Assembly: GCA_046294815.1 (NCBI GenBank) | Contig: JBKBOJ010000009.1 | Location: 1 to 52,837 of the forward strand | Length of the DNA: 52,837 nucleotides | Origin: Pelomonas sp046294815 | GTDB lineage: Bacteria; Pseudomonadota; Gammaproteobacteria; Burkholderiales; Burkholderiaceae_C | Direction: 5' to 3' | In this document: positions 24,003 to 36,410 of the stretch, in pieces | How the letters are laid out: the number at the start of each line of letters is the position of its first letter | Position numbering within the stretch: the first letter of the stretch is position 1 | Translations under genes and position numbers: made by a program | Notes under the pieces: generated by a model | Database searches by the model: none | Told to the model about the DNA's origin: nothing | The model's input: the letters and a program-made list of their open reading frames with translations, nothing else

Positions 24003-24091
24003 GTCGATCTCCAGAAAGCGATGAGTGCTCAGGTCATTCTAGGGTGGCTATGGGTGGATACATTGGGGGCAGTCCCTCTGAAAGCAAGGTC

Positions 24092-24493
24092 ATGAAACAG
24101 CAACTCCAACTCGAACTCAACGACGTCAAACGCATCGCCGCGGCTGCGGAGGCCCATGCGCTCAGCAAGGGCTGGGCCGTCTCCATCGCCATCGTCGATG
24201 CTGGCGGACATCTGCTGTGGCTGCAGCGCCTGGATGGCGCCTCGCCCAGTTCAGCCTTGTTCGCGCCGGCCAAGGCGCACGCCTCGGCACTCGGGCGGCG
24301 CGAGTCCAAGGTCTATGAGGACATGATCAATGGCGGCCGTGTTTCCTTCCTCAGCGTGCCCGGCATGTACGGCACACTCGAAGGCGGCGTGCCCATCGTC
24401 GTGGACGGCGAGGTGGTCGGCGCCGTGGGGGTCAGCGGCGTCAAGTCCAGCGAGGATGCCGAGATCGCCAAGGCCGGTATCGCGGCGCTTTAA
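24092..24493 (+). CDS. GlcG/HbpS family (DUF336) protein
   Basis: Small cytoplasmic alpha/beta protein (133 aa) of the GlcG/HbpS family, some members of which bind haem or cobalamin. Typical features are VSIAIVDAGGHLLWLQRLDGA, the Ala/Lys helix SSALFAPAKAHASA and the C-terminal GGVPIVVDGEVVGAVGVSG. The start MKQQLQ is preceded by AAGGT. Function is unresolved; family members are found with glycolate or haem-related genes, none of which is adjacent here. carA follows on the same strand after 170 bp. Confidence 0.85.
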   Translation: MKQQLQLELNDVKRIAAAAEAHALSKGWAVSIAIVDAGGHLLWLQRLDGASPSSALFAPAKAHASALGRRESKVYEDMINGGRVSFLSVPGMYGTLEGGVPIVVDGEVVGAVGVSGVKSSEDAEIAKAGIAAL

Positions 24494-24539
24494 GCCGTCA
24501 CGACCGGGTTACGAAGCCTCCGTACTAACCCCAGTCGGC

Positions 24540-24545
24540 TATACT
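24540..24545 (+). promoter_or_regulatory. Probable -10 of the carA promoter
   Basis: TATACT lies about 119 bp before the carA GTG, with no good -35 at 17 bp. The resulting leader contains the stem 24607-24626. Pyrimidine or arginine control of carAB is common, but no operator was recognised. Confidence 0.4.
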
Positions 24546-24606
24546 CGATGGGTTTACCTGAACCCCACGCTGCCCGGCACAAAACCGCTCTGGTTTCTTC
24601 AAGCTG

Positions 24607-24626
24607 ACCCGTCTGCACCGGCGGGT
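24607..24626 (+). repeat. Stem-loop in the carA leader
   Basis: ACCCGTC and GGCGGGT pair over 7 bp with one G-U, followed by TGTT. It may be a weak attenuator or structure ahead of carA; evidence is limited to the pairing. Confidence 0.25.
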
Positions 24627-24663
24627 TGTTGCTGGGCAGGCGCCCCACTTGCGGAGACCCTTT

Positions 24664-25824
<1,161 letters not shown>

Positions 25825-25837
25825 GGCGGGCACGCGC

Positions 25838-26470
25838 ATGTTCGGCATCACCGACCTCGGCACCTTCTTTGCGGCTGCGGTGTTCATCATCCTGCTGCCT
25901 GGCCCCAATTCGCTCTACGTGCTGTCCGTTGCGGCCCAGCGCGGCGTGCGCATGGGCTATGCGGCGGCCTGTGGCGTGTTTGTCGGCGACGCGGTGTTGA
26001 TGACGGCAGCTGCCGCTGGCGGCGCCTCGCTGCTGATGGCCAGCCCGCAGATCTTCTTCGTCGTGAAGATGGTGGGTGCCGCCTACCTGGGCTGGATCGG
26101 TATCCAACTGCTGCGCGGCGCCTGGCGCGGCGGTGCCCGTGCCGATGTAGGGCCGCGCCTCGTCGATGCCCGTCAGCCGTTCAGGAAAGCCCTGCTCGTC
26201 AGCCTGCTGAATCCCAAGGCCATCGCCTTCCTGCTGTCCTTCTTCATCCAGTTCGTCGATCCGGCCTACCCGCATCCGGCGCTGACCTTCCTGATCCTGG
26301 GCACCATCATCCAGGTGCTCAGCTTCGTCTATCTCTCGACGCTGATCTTTGCCGGCACCCGCCTGGCTGCTGCCTTTCGCGCGCGCCGCCGCCTGGCTCG
26401 CACGGCCAATGCCGGCGTCGGCGCACTTTTCGTCGGGTTCGGGGCCAAGCTGGCCACGGCCACGCTCTAA
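25838..26470 (+). CDS. LysE/RhtB family amino acid exporter
   Basis: Inner membrane translocator of 210 aa with five to six helices. The family signature is FIILLPGPNSLYVLSVAAQRGVRMGY near residues 16-42; KMVGAAYLGWIGIQLLRG and LLVSLLNPKAIAFLLSFFIQFV follow. It resembles the LeuE subgroup. It sits 13 bp after carA and 15 bp before carB on the same strand, so it is probably transcribed with them. Export of an amino acid linked to carbamoyl phosphate metabolism is an inference. The substrate is not known. Confidence 0.9.
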   Translation: MFGITDLGTFFAAAVFIILLPGPNSLYVLSVAAQRGVRMGYAAACGVFVGDAVLMTAAAAGGASLLMASPQIFFVVKMVGAAYLGWIGIQLLRGAWRGGARADVGPRLVDARQPFRKALLVSLLNPKAIAFLLSFFIQFVDPAYPHPALTFLILGTIIQVLSFVYLSTLIFAGTRLAAAFRARRRLARTANAGVGALFVGFGAKLATATL

Positions 26471-26485
26471 GCCCACTCGCAAGCC

Positions 26486-29761
<3,276 letters not shown>

Positions 29762-29776
29762 ACTTCGGCCAACCAT

Positions 29777-29828
29777 TTCCGCCGCCGCAGCCTGGACGCC
29801 CGGGCTGCAGCGGCGGAACTCTTTTGTC
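29777..29828 (+). terminator. Intrinsic terminator after carB
   Basis: TTCCGCCGC and GCGGCGGAA (9 bp) extend into GCAGCC/GGCTGC. They are followed by CTCTTTTGTCTTT. The stem is strong and the tail is T-rich, immediately upstream of greA, so greA may need its own start or read-through. Confidence 0.75.
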
Positions 29829-29842
29829 TTTCAAGGTTTTAG

Positions 29843-30319
29843 ATGAGCACGATCCCCCTGACCAAGCGCGGCGCCGAGAAGCTGAAGGAAGAGCTGCACC
29901 GCCTCAAGACCGTTGAGCGTCATGCGGTCATCCAGGCGATTGCCGAGGCGCGTGCGCAAGGTGACCTGAGCGAGAACGCAGAGTACGACGCCGCCAAGGA
30001 CAAGCAGGGCTTCATCGAAGGCCGCATCCTCGAGATCGAGGGCAAGCTGGCCGCGGCGCAGATCATCGACCCCGCGACGCTGGATGCCGGCGGCCGGGTC
30101 GTGTTCGGTGCGACGGTGGATCTGGAGGATGAGGAAAGCGGCAACGCCGTCACCTACCAGATCACGGGTGACGACGAGGCCGACATCAAGCAGGGGCGCA
30201 TTTCCATCAGCTCGCCCATCGCCCGCGCGCTGATCGGCAAGGAGGCCGGCGACGTGGCCGAGGTGCAAGCGCCCGGCGGCGTGCGCCGCTACGAGATTGT
30301 CAAGGTCCGCTACGAGTGA
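29843..30319 (+). CDS. greA: Transcription elongation factor GreA
   Basis: Binds the secondary channel of RNA polymerase and stimulates cleavage of backtracked RNA. The 158 aa are an N-terminal antiparallel coiled coil (about 1-75), with the conserved tip GDLSENAEYDAAKDKQGFIEGRI, and a C-terminal FKBP-like domain with SISSPIARALIGKEAGDV. It lies next to carB as in many betaproteobacteria. The stop overlaps the following ATG by one base (TGATG). Confidence 0.97.
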   Translation: MSTIPLTKRGAEKLKEELHRLKTVERHAVIQAIAEARAQGDLSENAEYDAAKDKQGFIEGRILEIEGKLAAAQIIDPATLDAGGRVVFGATVDLEDEESGNAVTYQITGDDEADIKQGRISISSPIARALIGKEAGDVAEVQAPGGVRRYEIVKVRYE

Positions 30320-30762
30320 TGTTTGCGCGGCTTCAAGCGCTGCTGGCCGCCCTGTGGGGCGGCTTTTTGCTGTGCGTCGCGCTGGTGGCGGCACCCAGCG
30401 CGTTTGCGGCGCTGGAGCGGACTCAAGCCGGCGCCTATGTGGCGCGGCTGTTTGCAGTCGAGGCCCAGGTCAGCCTGGCGCTGGGCCTGGCATTGATGGT
30501 GATGGAGCGGCGCCTGGCTCGCGACGCAGCGCAAGCCGGGCAGGACGGCAGCCAGTTCTCGCTGCGCCTGCTGATGACCGTGGTGGCGCTGTTCTGCACC
30601 ATCGGCGGCCACTACGGCCTCCAACCGCTGATGGCCGACGCCAAAGCGGGCATGGGTGTCGCATCGTTCGCGGCCTTGCACGGCGCATCGCTCGTGCTGT
30701 TCAGCATCAAGGGCCTGGCGGTGCTGGCCCTGGCCTGGCTCAGTCAGCGACGCGTTTCTTGA
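30319..30762 (+). CDS. DUF4149 domain-containing membrane protein
   Basis: Small integral membrane protein (147 aa) with four hydrophobic helices. It has the DUF4149 pattern of VAAPSAFAALERTQAGAYVARLF and a second half with FAALHGASLVLFSIKG. The ATG shares a base with the greA stop, indicating coupling; an in-frame GTG immediately precedes it. The 3' end overlaps the convergent yhbY gene by 23 nt. The function is unknown. Confidence 0.82.
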   Translation: MFARLQALLAALWGGFLLCVALVAAPSAFAALERTQAGAYVARLFAVEAQVSLALGLALMVMERRLARDAAQAGQDGSQFSLRLLMTVVALFCTIGGHYGLQPLMADAKAGMGVASFAALHGASLVLFSIKGLAVLALAWLSQRRVS

Positions 30763-31216
30763 CGCTGGTGCCTACGCGCTTCTTGACGCGCTTGATCTCG
30801 CCGCCCTGAGTCACGCGCTCGTTGCCCAGCACCTTGACCTTGCTGACCTGCGGCCGGCTGTTGCCGTTCTTCGAGAACTTCACAATCTTGACGACGCGCG
30901 GGCCGGGCTTGGCATCTTCCCGCTCGACCTTGGCTTTCTCGGGGATGGGGCGCCACAGCACCAGCAGCTTGCCGATGTGCTGGATCGGCGCTGCGCCGAG
31001 TTCGTCGCACAGCTGCGCCAGCATGGCCTCGCGGGCTTGGCGGTCGTCGCCCAGCACGCGGATCTTGATGAGGCCGTGAGACTTCAGCGCCGCATCGGTT
31101 TCCTTGACGACGGCGGGCGTCAGCCCGTCCCCGCCAATCATCACGACCGGATCGAGGTGATGGGCATCGGCGCGCTTTTCCTTGCGCTGGGCGGGGGTCA
31201 GATTGATTTGAGGCAT
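30740..31216 (-). CDS. yhbY: YhbY family RNA-binding protein (CRM domain)
   Basis: Ribosome-associated RNA-binding protein linked to 50S assembly in E. coli. The 158 aa contain an N-terminal CRM domain (about 1-100), starting MPQINLTPAQRKEKRADAHHLDP with the GxxG-type GGDGLTPAVV. A basic Lys/Arg-rich tail of about 55 residues, absent in the roughly 97 aa E. coli protein, follows. The start MPQINL was chosen from the family; a 12-codon upstream extension is unlike it. It is divergent from rlmE with a 20-bp gap and overlaps DUF4149 tail to tail. Confidence 0.92.
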   Translation of the reverse strand: MPQINLTPAQRKEKRADAHHLDPVVMIGGDGLTPAVVKETDAALKSHGLIKIRVLGDDRQAREAMLAQLCDELGAAPIQHIGKLLVLWRPIPEKAKVEREDAKPGPRVVKIVKFSKNGNSRPQVSKVKVLGNERVTQGGEIKRVKKRVGTSVKKRVAD

Positions 31217-31221
31217 CCGCC

Positions 31222-31227
31222 TATTAT
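31222..31227 (+). promoter_or_regulatory. -10-like element for rlmE in the yhbY-rlmE divergent gap
   Basis: TATTAT ends 9 nt before the rlmE ATG, within the only 20 bp between two divergent genes. A transcript from it would have a 5' UTR of about 2-3 nt and no Shine-Dalgarno. Confidence 0.4.
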
Positions 31228-31236
31228 CGGTTCTCG

Positions 31237-31911
31237 ATGAAAACACAGACAAAAAGCAAGAAAGTCAACAAGGCGTGGCTGAACGACCATGTCAACGACC
31301 CTTATGTGAAGCTGGCCCAGAAGGAGGGCTACCGCGCCCGTGCAGCCTACAAGCTCAAGGAAATCGACGAGGAGCTCAAGCTGATTCGGCCGGGCCAAGT
31401 GGTCGTCGACCTCGGGGCCGCGCCGGGCGCCTGGAGCCAATACCTGCGCCGTCGCTTCGCGCCGAAGGAGGCCGGGCAGGGAGGGGCGGCGGTGGGCCAG
31501 CTCAACGGCACCATCATCGCGCTGGACCTGCTGGACTTCGAGCCCATCGAGGGCGTGCAGTTCATTCAGGGCGATTTCCAGGAAGACGCGGTGCTTGCCG
31601 AACTGGAGCAGGCGCTGGCGGGCCGACCGGTGGACGTGGTGGTCTCGGACATGGCACCCAACCTGTCGGGCATCGCGTCGACCGACGCCGCCCGCATCGC
31701 CGGGCTCATTGAGCTGGCGGTAGATTTCGCCAGCAACCACCTCAAGCCCGAGGGTGCGTTGGTGGCCAAGGTCTTCCATGGCAGCGGCTATAGCCAGTTG
31801 GTGGACCTCTTCAAGGCGCATTTCAAGATCGTCAAGGCCATCAAGCCCAAGGCCTCGCGCGACCGGTCGTCCGAGACTTTCTTGGTCGGTATCGGCTTGA
31901 AACCCCGTTAA
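31237..31911 (+). CDS. rlmE: 23S rRNA (uridine(2552)-2'-O)-methyltransferase RlmE (FtsJ/RrmJ)
   Basis: SAM-dependent 2'-O-methyltransferase acting on U2552 of the 50S A-loop. The 224 aa open with a basic N-terminus (KTQTKSKKVNKAWL) and RARAAYKLKEIDE, which carries the first catalytic Lys. SAM motif VVDLGAAPGAWSQYL, the catalytic Asp in VVSDMAPNLSG and Lys in LVAKVFHGSGY complete the K-D-K-E type site. Its partnership with ftsH downstream is conserved in proteobacteria. Confidence 0.97.
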   Translation: MKTQTKSKKVNKAWLNDHVNDPYVKLAQKEGYRARAAYKLKEIDEELKLIRPGQVVVDLGAAPGAWSQYLRRRFAPKEAGQGGAAVGQLNGTIIALDLLDFEPIEGVQFIQGDFQEDAVLAELEQALAGRPVDVVVSDMAPNLSGIASTDAARIAGLIELAVDFASNHLKPEGALVAKVFHGSGYSQLVDLFKAHFKIVKAIKPKASRDRSSETFLVGIGLKPR

Positions 31912-31947
31912 TTCCGTTGCCGTCAGGGGATTACCCCTTGCAGCGCC

Positions 31948-31953
31948 TAAAAT
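31948..31953 (+). promoter_or_regulatory. Probable -10 of an ftsH promoter
   Basis: TAAAAT lies 65 bp before the ftsH GTG. No good -35 is seen at 17 bp. Heat-shock-type promoter elements were not recognised. Confidence 0.35.
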
Positions 31954-32017
31954 CGTCCCCATCGTTTTTGTGCCCGAGCATGGCAATACGGTCATGTGCA
32001 GGGGCCAAGGAGTCGCA

Positions 32018-33922
32018 GTGAACAATCAGTGGTTTTCGAAGTTCGCCGTCTGGATCGTGATCGCCCTCGTGCTGTTCACGGTCGTCAAGCAGTTCGGCGG
32101 CGCGACGGCGCCGGGCAACCAGATTGGTTACTCGGAGTTCCTCGATGAGGTACAGGCCCGCCGTATCAAGCAGGTCACGCTGACCGAGGGCGGCGCCAGC
32201 GGCGCGGAGATCCTGGCTGAGACGACCGACGGCAAGAAGCTGCGCGTGACGGCCACCTACCTGGACCGCGGCCTCATCGGCGACCTGCGCAACAACAACG
32301 TCAAGTTCGACGTGCGCCCGCGCGAGGAGCAGAGCTTCCTGATCAGCATGCTGATCAACTGGACGCCCATGCTGCTGCTGATTGGCGTCTGGGTCTATTT
32401 CATGCGTCAGATGCAGGGCGGCGGCAAGGGCGGAGCGTTTAGCTTCGGCAAGAGCAAGGCCCGCATGCTGGACGAGAACAACAACACCATCACCTTCGCC
32501 GACGTGGCCGGCTGCGACGAGGCCAAAGAGGAAGTGAAGGAACTGGTCGACTTCCTGAAGGACCCGCAGAAGTTCCAAAAACTGGGCGGCCGCATCCCGC
32601 GCGGTGTGCTGATGGTGGGCCCTCCGGGCACTGGCAAGACCTTGCTGGCCAAGTCCATCGCCGGCGAAGCCAAGGTGCCGTTCTTCACGATCTCAGGCTC
32701 GGACTTCGTCGAGATGTTCGTCGGTGTCGGCGCGGCGCGCGTGCGCGACATGTTCGAGCAGGCCAAGAAGAACGCGCCCTGCATCATCTTCATCGATGAA
32801 ATCGACGCCGTTGGCCGTCACCGTGGCGCCGGCCTGGGCGGCGGCAACGACGAGCGTGAGCAGACGCTCAACCAGATGCTGGTCGAGATGGACGGCTTCG
32901 ACACCAATCTGGGCGTCATCGTCATCGCGGCCACCAACCGGCCTGACATCCTGGACCCGGCCCTGTTGCGCCCGGGCCGCTTCGATCGCCAGGTCTATGT
33001 GACGCTGCCGGACATCCGCGGTCGCGAGCAGATCCTGAACGTGCACATGCGCAAGGTGCCCATTGGGCAAGACGTCAACGCGTCCATCCTGGCGCGCGGC
33101 ACGCCCGGCATGAGCGGTGCGGACCTGGCCAATCTGGTCAATGAGGCTGCGCTGTTCGCCGCCCGCCGCAACGCCCGCGTCGTGGAAATGATTGACTTCG
33201 AGCGCGCCAAGGACAAGCTCTACATGGGCCCCGAGCGCAAGAGCATGGTCATGACCGAGGAAGAGAAGCGCGCCACGGCCTACCACGAGTCCGGCCACGC
33301 CATCGTTGCCGAGATGCTGGAAGGCACCGATCCGGTCCACAAGGTCACCGTGATGCCGCGCGGTCGGGCCCTGGGCGTGACCTGGCAACTGCCCGAGCGC
33401 GACCAGTACAGCAAGTACTACAAGCAGATGCTCAACGAGATCAGCATTCTGTTTGGTGGCCGCGTGGCCGAAGAGCTGTTCCTGAAGGACATCTCCACCG
33501 GTGCGTCCAACGACTATGAGCGCGCGACCCGCATCGCCCGCGACATGGTCACACGCTACGGCATGAGCGAGGTGCTGGGCCCCATGGTCTATGCCGAGAA
33601 CGAGGGCGAAGTCTTCCTGGGCCGCAGCATGACCAAGACGGCCAACATCAGCGAGAGCACGCAGCAGAAGGTCGATGCTGAGATGCGACGCATCCTCGAC
33701 GAGCAGTACGCCGTGGCCCGCCGCATCTTGGAAGAGAACCGCGACAAGGTCGAGGCCATGACTGATGCGTTGATGAAGTGGGAAACCATCGACCGCGACC
33801 AGGTGCTGGACATCATGGCGGGCCGCCCGCCGCGTGCGCCTGGCGACACGCCCTCGGCGCCCAACGGCCCGAGTGGTGGCACGCCACCGGTCAGCACCGA
33901 CGGCGCCCCGGCCGCCGCCTGA
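32018..33922 (+). CDS. ftsH: ATP-dependent zinc metalloprotease FtsH
   Basis: Membrane-anchored AAA+ protease that degrades unstable cytoplasmic and membrane proteins. The 634 aa have two transmembrane helices (about 8-25 and 103-122) around a periplasmic domain. The AAA+ module has Walker A GPPGTGKT (201-208), Walker B IIFIDEIDAVG and the SRH region ATNRPDILDPALLRPGRFDRQV. The zinc protease motif is HESGH (423-427). The start is GTG 32018, preceded by AAGGAG (32007-32012); MNNQWFSK-type starts are usual in the order. An upstream ATG is not in family alignment. The Pro/Gly/Ala-rich tail is disordered. Confidence 0.97.
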   Translation: MNNQWFSKFAVWIVIALVLFTVVKQFGGATAPGNQIGYSEFLDEVQARRIKQVTLTEGGASGAEILAETTDGKKLRVTATYLDRGLIGDLRNNNVKFDVRPREEQSFLISMLINWTPMLLLIGVWVYFMRQMQGGGKGGAFSFGKSKARMLDENNNTITFADVAGCDEAKEEVKELVDFLKDPQKFQKLGGRIPRGVLMVGPPGTGKTLLAKSIAGEAKVPFFTISGSDFVEMFVGVGAARVRDMFEQAKKNAPCIIFIDEIDAVGRHRGAGLGGGNDEREQTLNQMLVEMDGFDTNLGVIVIAATNRPDILDPALLRPGRFDRQVYVTLPDIRGREQILNVHMRKVPIGQDVNASILARGTPGMSGADLANLVNEAALFAARRNARVVEMIDFERAKDKLYMGPERKSMVMTEEEKRATAYHESGHAIVAEMLEGTDPVHKVTVMPRGRALGVTWQLPERDQYSKYYKQMLNEISILFGGRVAEELFLKDISTGASNDYERATRIARDMVTRYGMSEVLGPMVYAENEGEVFLGRSMTKTANISESTQQKVDAEMRRILDEQYAVARRILEENRDKVEAMTDALMKWETIDRDQVLDIMAGRPPRAPGDTPSAPNGPSGGTPPVSTDGAPAAA

Positions 33923-33938
33923 TCCTCCCGACCTCACT

Positions 33939-33964
33939 GGCCCGGCTTCCCGCCGGGCCTTTTT
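33939..33964 (+). terminator. Intrinsic terminator after ftsH, touching the folP start
   Basis: GGCCCGGC-TTCCC-GCCGGGCC (8-bp perfect stem) is followed by five T residues, ending one base before the folP ATG at 33966. It should reduce ftsH read-through into folP. Confidence 0.8.
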
Positions 33965-33965
33965 C

Positions 33966-34820
33966 ATGGCCAAACCCATGCACTGGCAGACCCGACGTTT
34001 CCGGCTCGACCTCAGCCGCCCGCGAGTGATGGGCATCGTCAACGTGACGCCCGACTCCTTCTCCGACGGTGGCAGCCACGATGACACGCGCGCCGCGATC
34101 GCCCATTGCGAGCGACTGATCGCCGATGGCGCCGACCTGCTGGATATCGGCGGCGAGTCCACCCGCCCGGGGGCGGCGCGAGTCGATGCGGCCAGCGAAT
34201 GGGGGCGCATCGCGGACGTGCTGGCAGTCGCCGTGACGCTGGGTGTGCCGGTTTCGGTCGACACGTACAAGCCCGAGGTCATGCGGCGTGCGCTGGACGC
34301 CGGCGTCGACATCATCAACGACGTACAGGCCTTGCAGCAACCCGGCGCATTGGCTGCGGTGGCCGGCAGCGGTGCCGGTGTTTGCCTGATGCACATGCGC
34401 GGCGAGCCGGCCTCCATGATGGAACTGGCCTGCTATGGCGACGTGGTGGCCGAGGTGGGCGAGTTTTTGGCCCAGCGCGCCCAGGCGGTGCGGGCTGCCG
34501 GCATCCCGGCCGACGCCATCGCGCTGGATCCGGGCTATGGCTTTGCCAAGACCGCTGCGCACAACCTCCAACTGCTGGCCGGGCAGCAGCGGCTCGCCGG
34601 CTTGGGCTACCCGCTGCTGGTGGGCTGGTCGCGCAAGCGTACCTTGGGCGAGATCACCGGCCGGCCCGTCGATCAGCGCATGCCGGCCAGCCTGGCCGCG
34701 GCACTGCGCGCCGTGAGCGCCGGCGCGAACGTGATTCGTGTGCACGATGTCGCTGCGACCGTGGACGCGCTCAAGGTCTGGGCCGCCGTCGATGCGGCGA
34801 AAATTGTGCCCACTGCATAA
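33966..34820 (+). CDS. folP: Dihydropteroate synthase
   Basis: Condenses 6-hydroxymethyl-7,8-dihydropterin pyrophosphate with p-aminobenzoate in folate synthesis; the target of sulfonamides. The 284 aa form a TIM barrel with the two signature motifs, VMGIVNVTPDSFSDGG and LLDIGGESTRPGA, then GYGFAKTAAHNLQLLA and GWSRKRTLGEITGR. Two starts are possible: ATG 33966 (MAKPMHW) or ATG 33978 (MHWQTRRF). Neither has a Shine-Dalgarno, and the first abuts a terminator. The conserved neighbours ftsH upstream and glmM 13 bp downstream support the call. Confidence 0.95.
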   Translation: MAKPMHWQTRRFRLDLSRPRVMGIVNVTPDSFSDGGSHDDTRAAIAHCERLIADGADLLDIGGESTRPGAARVDAASEWGRIADVLAVAVTLGVPVSVDTYKPEVMRRALDAGVDIINDVQALQQPGALAAVAGSGAGVCLMHMRGEPASMMELACYGDVVAEVGEFLAQRAQAVRAAGIPADAIALDPGYGFAKTAAHNLQLLAGQQRLAGLGYPLLVGWSRKRTLGEITGRPVDQRMPASLAAALRAVSAGANVIRVHDVAATVDALKVWAAVDAAKIVPTA

Positions 34821-34833
34821 AGGGAAGAGATTG

Positions 34834-36168
34834 ATGAGCCGCAAGTATTTCGGAACCGACGGCATTCGAGGCAAGGTCGGACAGGCGCCCATCACGCCGG
34901 ACTTCATGCTGCGCCTGGGGCATGCGGTGGGTCGGGTGCTGCGCCAGAGCAGCGTGCGGCCGACCGTGCTGATCGGCAAGGACACCCGCATCTCGGGCTA
35001 CATGATCGAGTCGGCGTTGGAGGCGGGCTTCGCGTCAGCTGGCGTCAATGTGCTGCTGACCGGCCCGCTGCCGACGCCGGGCGTGGCCTACCTGACCCGC
35101 GCGCTGCGCCAGGACCTGGGTGTGGTCATCAGCGCCTCGCACAATCCGTTCGACGACAACGGCATCAAGTTCTTCTCTGCCAAGGGAGAGAAGCTGCCTG
35201 ATGCCTGGGAGTTGGCGGTCGAGGCAGCGCTGGACGAGCCGCCTCAGTGGGTCGATTCGGCCAGTCTCGGCCGCGCCAAGCGCGTGGAGGATGCGCGCGG
35301 CCGCTACATCGAGTTCTGCAAGGCCTGTTTCGGTTCCGACCTGACGCTCAAGGGGCTGAAACTGGTGGTCGACGCCGCCCACGGTGCTGCCTACCACGTC
35401 GCCCCCGACGTCTTCCATGAACTGGGGGGCGAGGTCATTTCCATCGGTTGCAAGCCTGATGGTTTCAACATCAACGCCGGCTTCGGCGCGACGGCGCCGG
35501 GCGCGCTGGTGGATGCGGTCAAGGCCCATGGTGCGGACTACGGCATTGCGCTGGACGGCGACGCCGACCGGCTTCAGCTGGTGGATGCCAGCGGTCGCAT
35601 CTACAACGGTGATGAGCTGCTCTACGTCATGGTGGCGGACCGTCTGGCCCAGGGGCAGCGGGTGCCAGGCGCCGTTGGCACCTTGATGACCAACATGGCG
35701 GTGGAGGTTGCACTGCGCTCGCGCGATGTCGACTTCGTGCGCGCCAAGGTGGGGGATCGCTACGTGCTGGAGGAATTGGCCGCGCGCGGCTGGCAGCTGG
35801 GCGGCGAGGGCTCGGGCCATCTGCTGGCCCTTGACAAGCACACCACCGGCGACGGCATCGTCAGCGCGCTGCTGGTGCTGCAGTCGGTCTGCCGCAGCGG
35901 ACGCAGCATTGCCGAGCAGTTGGCCGGCGTCGAGCTGTTCCCGCAGACGCTGATCAACGTGCGTCTGGCCGCCGGTCAGCAGGACTGGCAGGGCAACCCG
36001 CGCCTGGCCGCCGAGCAGAGCGCGGTGATGGCCGAGTTGGGCGGCCGTGGCCGCGTGCTGATCCGCGCCTCCGGCACGGAGCCGCTATTGCGGGTGATGG
36101 TCGAGGCGTCGGACGCCGGCGTGGCGCAGCGTTGCGCGCAGCGTCTGGCGGATGCTGTCACAGGCTGA
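34834..36168 (+). CDS. glmM: Phosphoglucosamine mutase
   Basis: Interconverts glucosamine-6-phosphate and glucosamine-1-phosphate for UDP-GlcNAc, and hence peptidoglycan and LPS. The 444 aa start SRKYFGTDGIRG. The phosphoserine is Ser102 in ISASHNPFDDNGIKFF, the metal loop is LDGDADR, and the sugar-phosphate binding C-terminal motif is RASGTEPLLRVMVE. AGGGAAGAGA precedes the ATG. It is the last gene of the ftsH-folP-glmM run; 242 bp separate it from pstS. Confidence 0.97.
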   Translation: MSRKYFGTDGIRGKVGQAPITPDFMLRLGHAVGRVLRQSSVRPTVLIGKDTRISGYMIESALEAGFASAGVNVLLTGPLPTPGVAYLTRALRQDLGVVISASHNPFDDNGIKFFSAKGEKLPDAWELAVEAALDEPPQWVDSASLGRAKRVEDARGRYIEFCKACFGSDLTLKGLKLVVDAAHGAAYHVAPDVFHELGGEVISIGCKPDGFNINAGFGATAPGALVDAVKAHGADYGIALDGDADRLQLVDASGRIYNGDELLYVMVADRLAQGQRVPGAVGTLMTNMAVEVALRSRDVDFVRAKVGDRYVLEELAARGWQLGGEGSGHLLALDKHTTGDGIVSALLVLQSVCRSGRSIAEQLAGVELFPQTLINVRLAAGQQDWQGNPRLAAEQSAVMAELGGRGRVLIRASGTEPLLRVMVEASDAGVAQRCAQRLADAVTG

Positions 36169-36338
36169 GCGGGCGCCCATCCTCGATGGCCGGCGCCTGC
36201 AGTCGGCGGCTTGGCATTTCTGGCCGCGCATCTGCAATATGACGGACCCTTGACGGCTTTGTGTCAGTGTCATGCGACGCGGCGAAGACCTTCACAGGCA
36301 GCGCCGGGCGAGTTCCAATGGGCGCTGGTCGCCTTGGA

Positions 36339-36372
36339 TTGTCACGGGTTCGTCATATTCGTCCCCTAGCAT
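36339..36372 (+). promoter_or_regulatory. PHO box and -10 of the pst-pho operon
   Basis: Direct heptamers TTGTCAC and TCGTCAT are separated by GGGT (7-4-7 spacing, like the PhoB consensus CTGTCAT-N4-CTGTCAY), with a weaker third unit GTCCCCT at 36361. The -10 TAGCAT (36367-36372) lies 10 bp after the second heptamer, as in PhoB-activated promoters where the box replaces the -35. The rest of 36169-36410 has no gene; further TGTCA-like words occur at 36381-36409. Confidence 0.7.
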
Positions 36373-36410
36373 GCTGGGCATCGTCACATCATCAGCCCAA
36401 GCTGTCACAA

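Noticed and set aside
24548..24607. Short leader ORF before carA (19 codons)
   Set aside because: Its ATG lies 2 nt after the presumed -10, so it would precede the transcription start. There is no Shine-Dalgarno and no run of regulatory codons.
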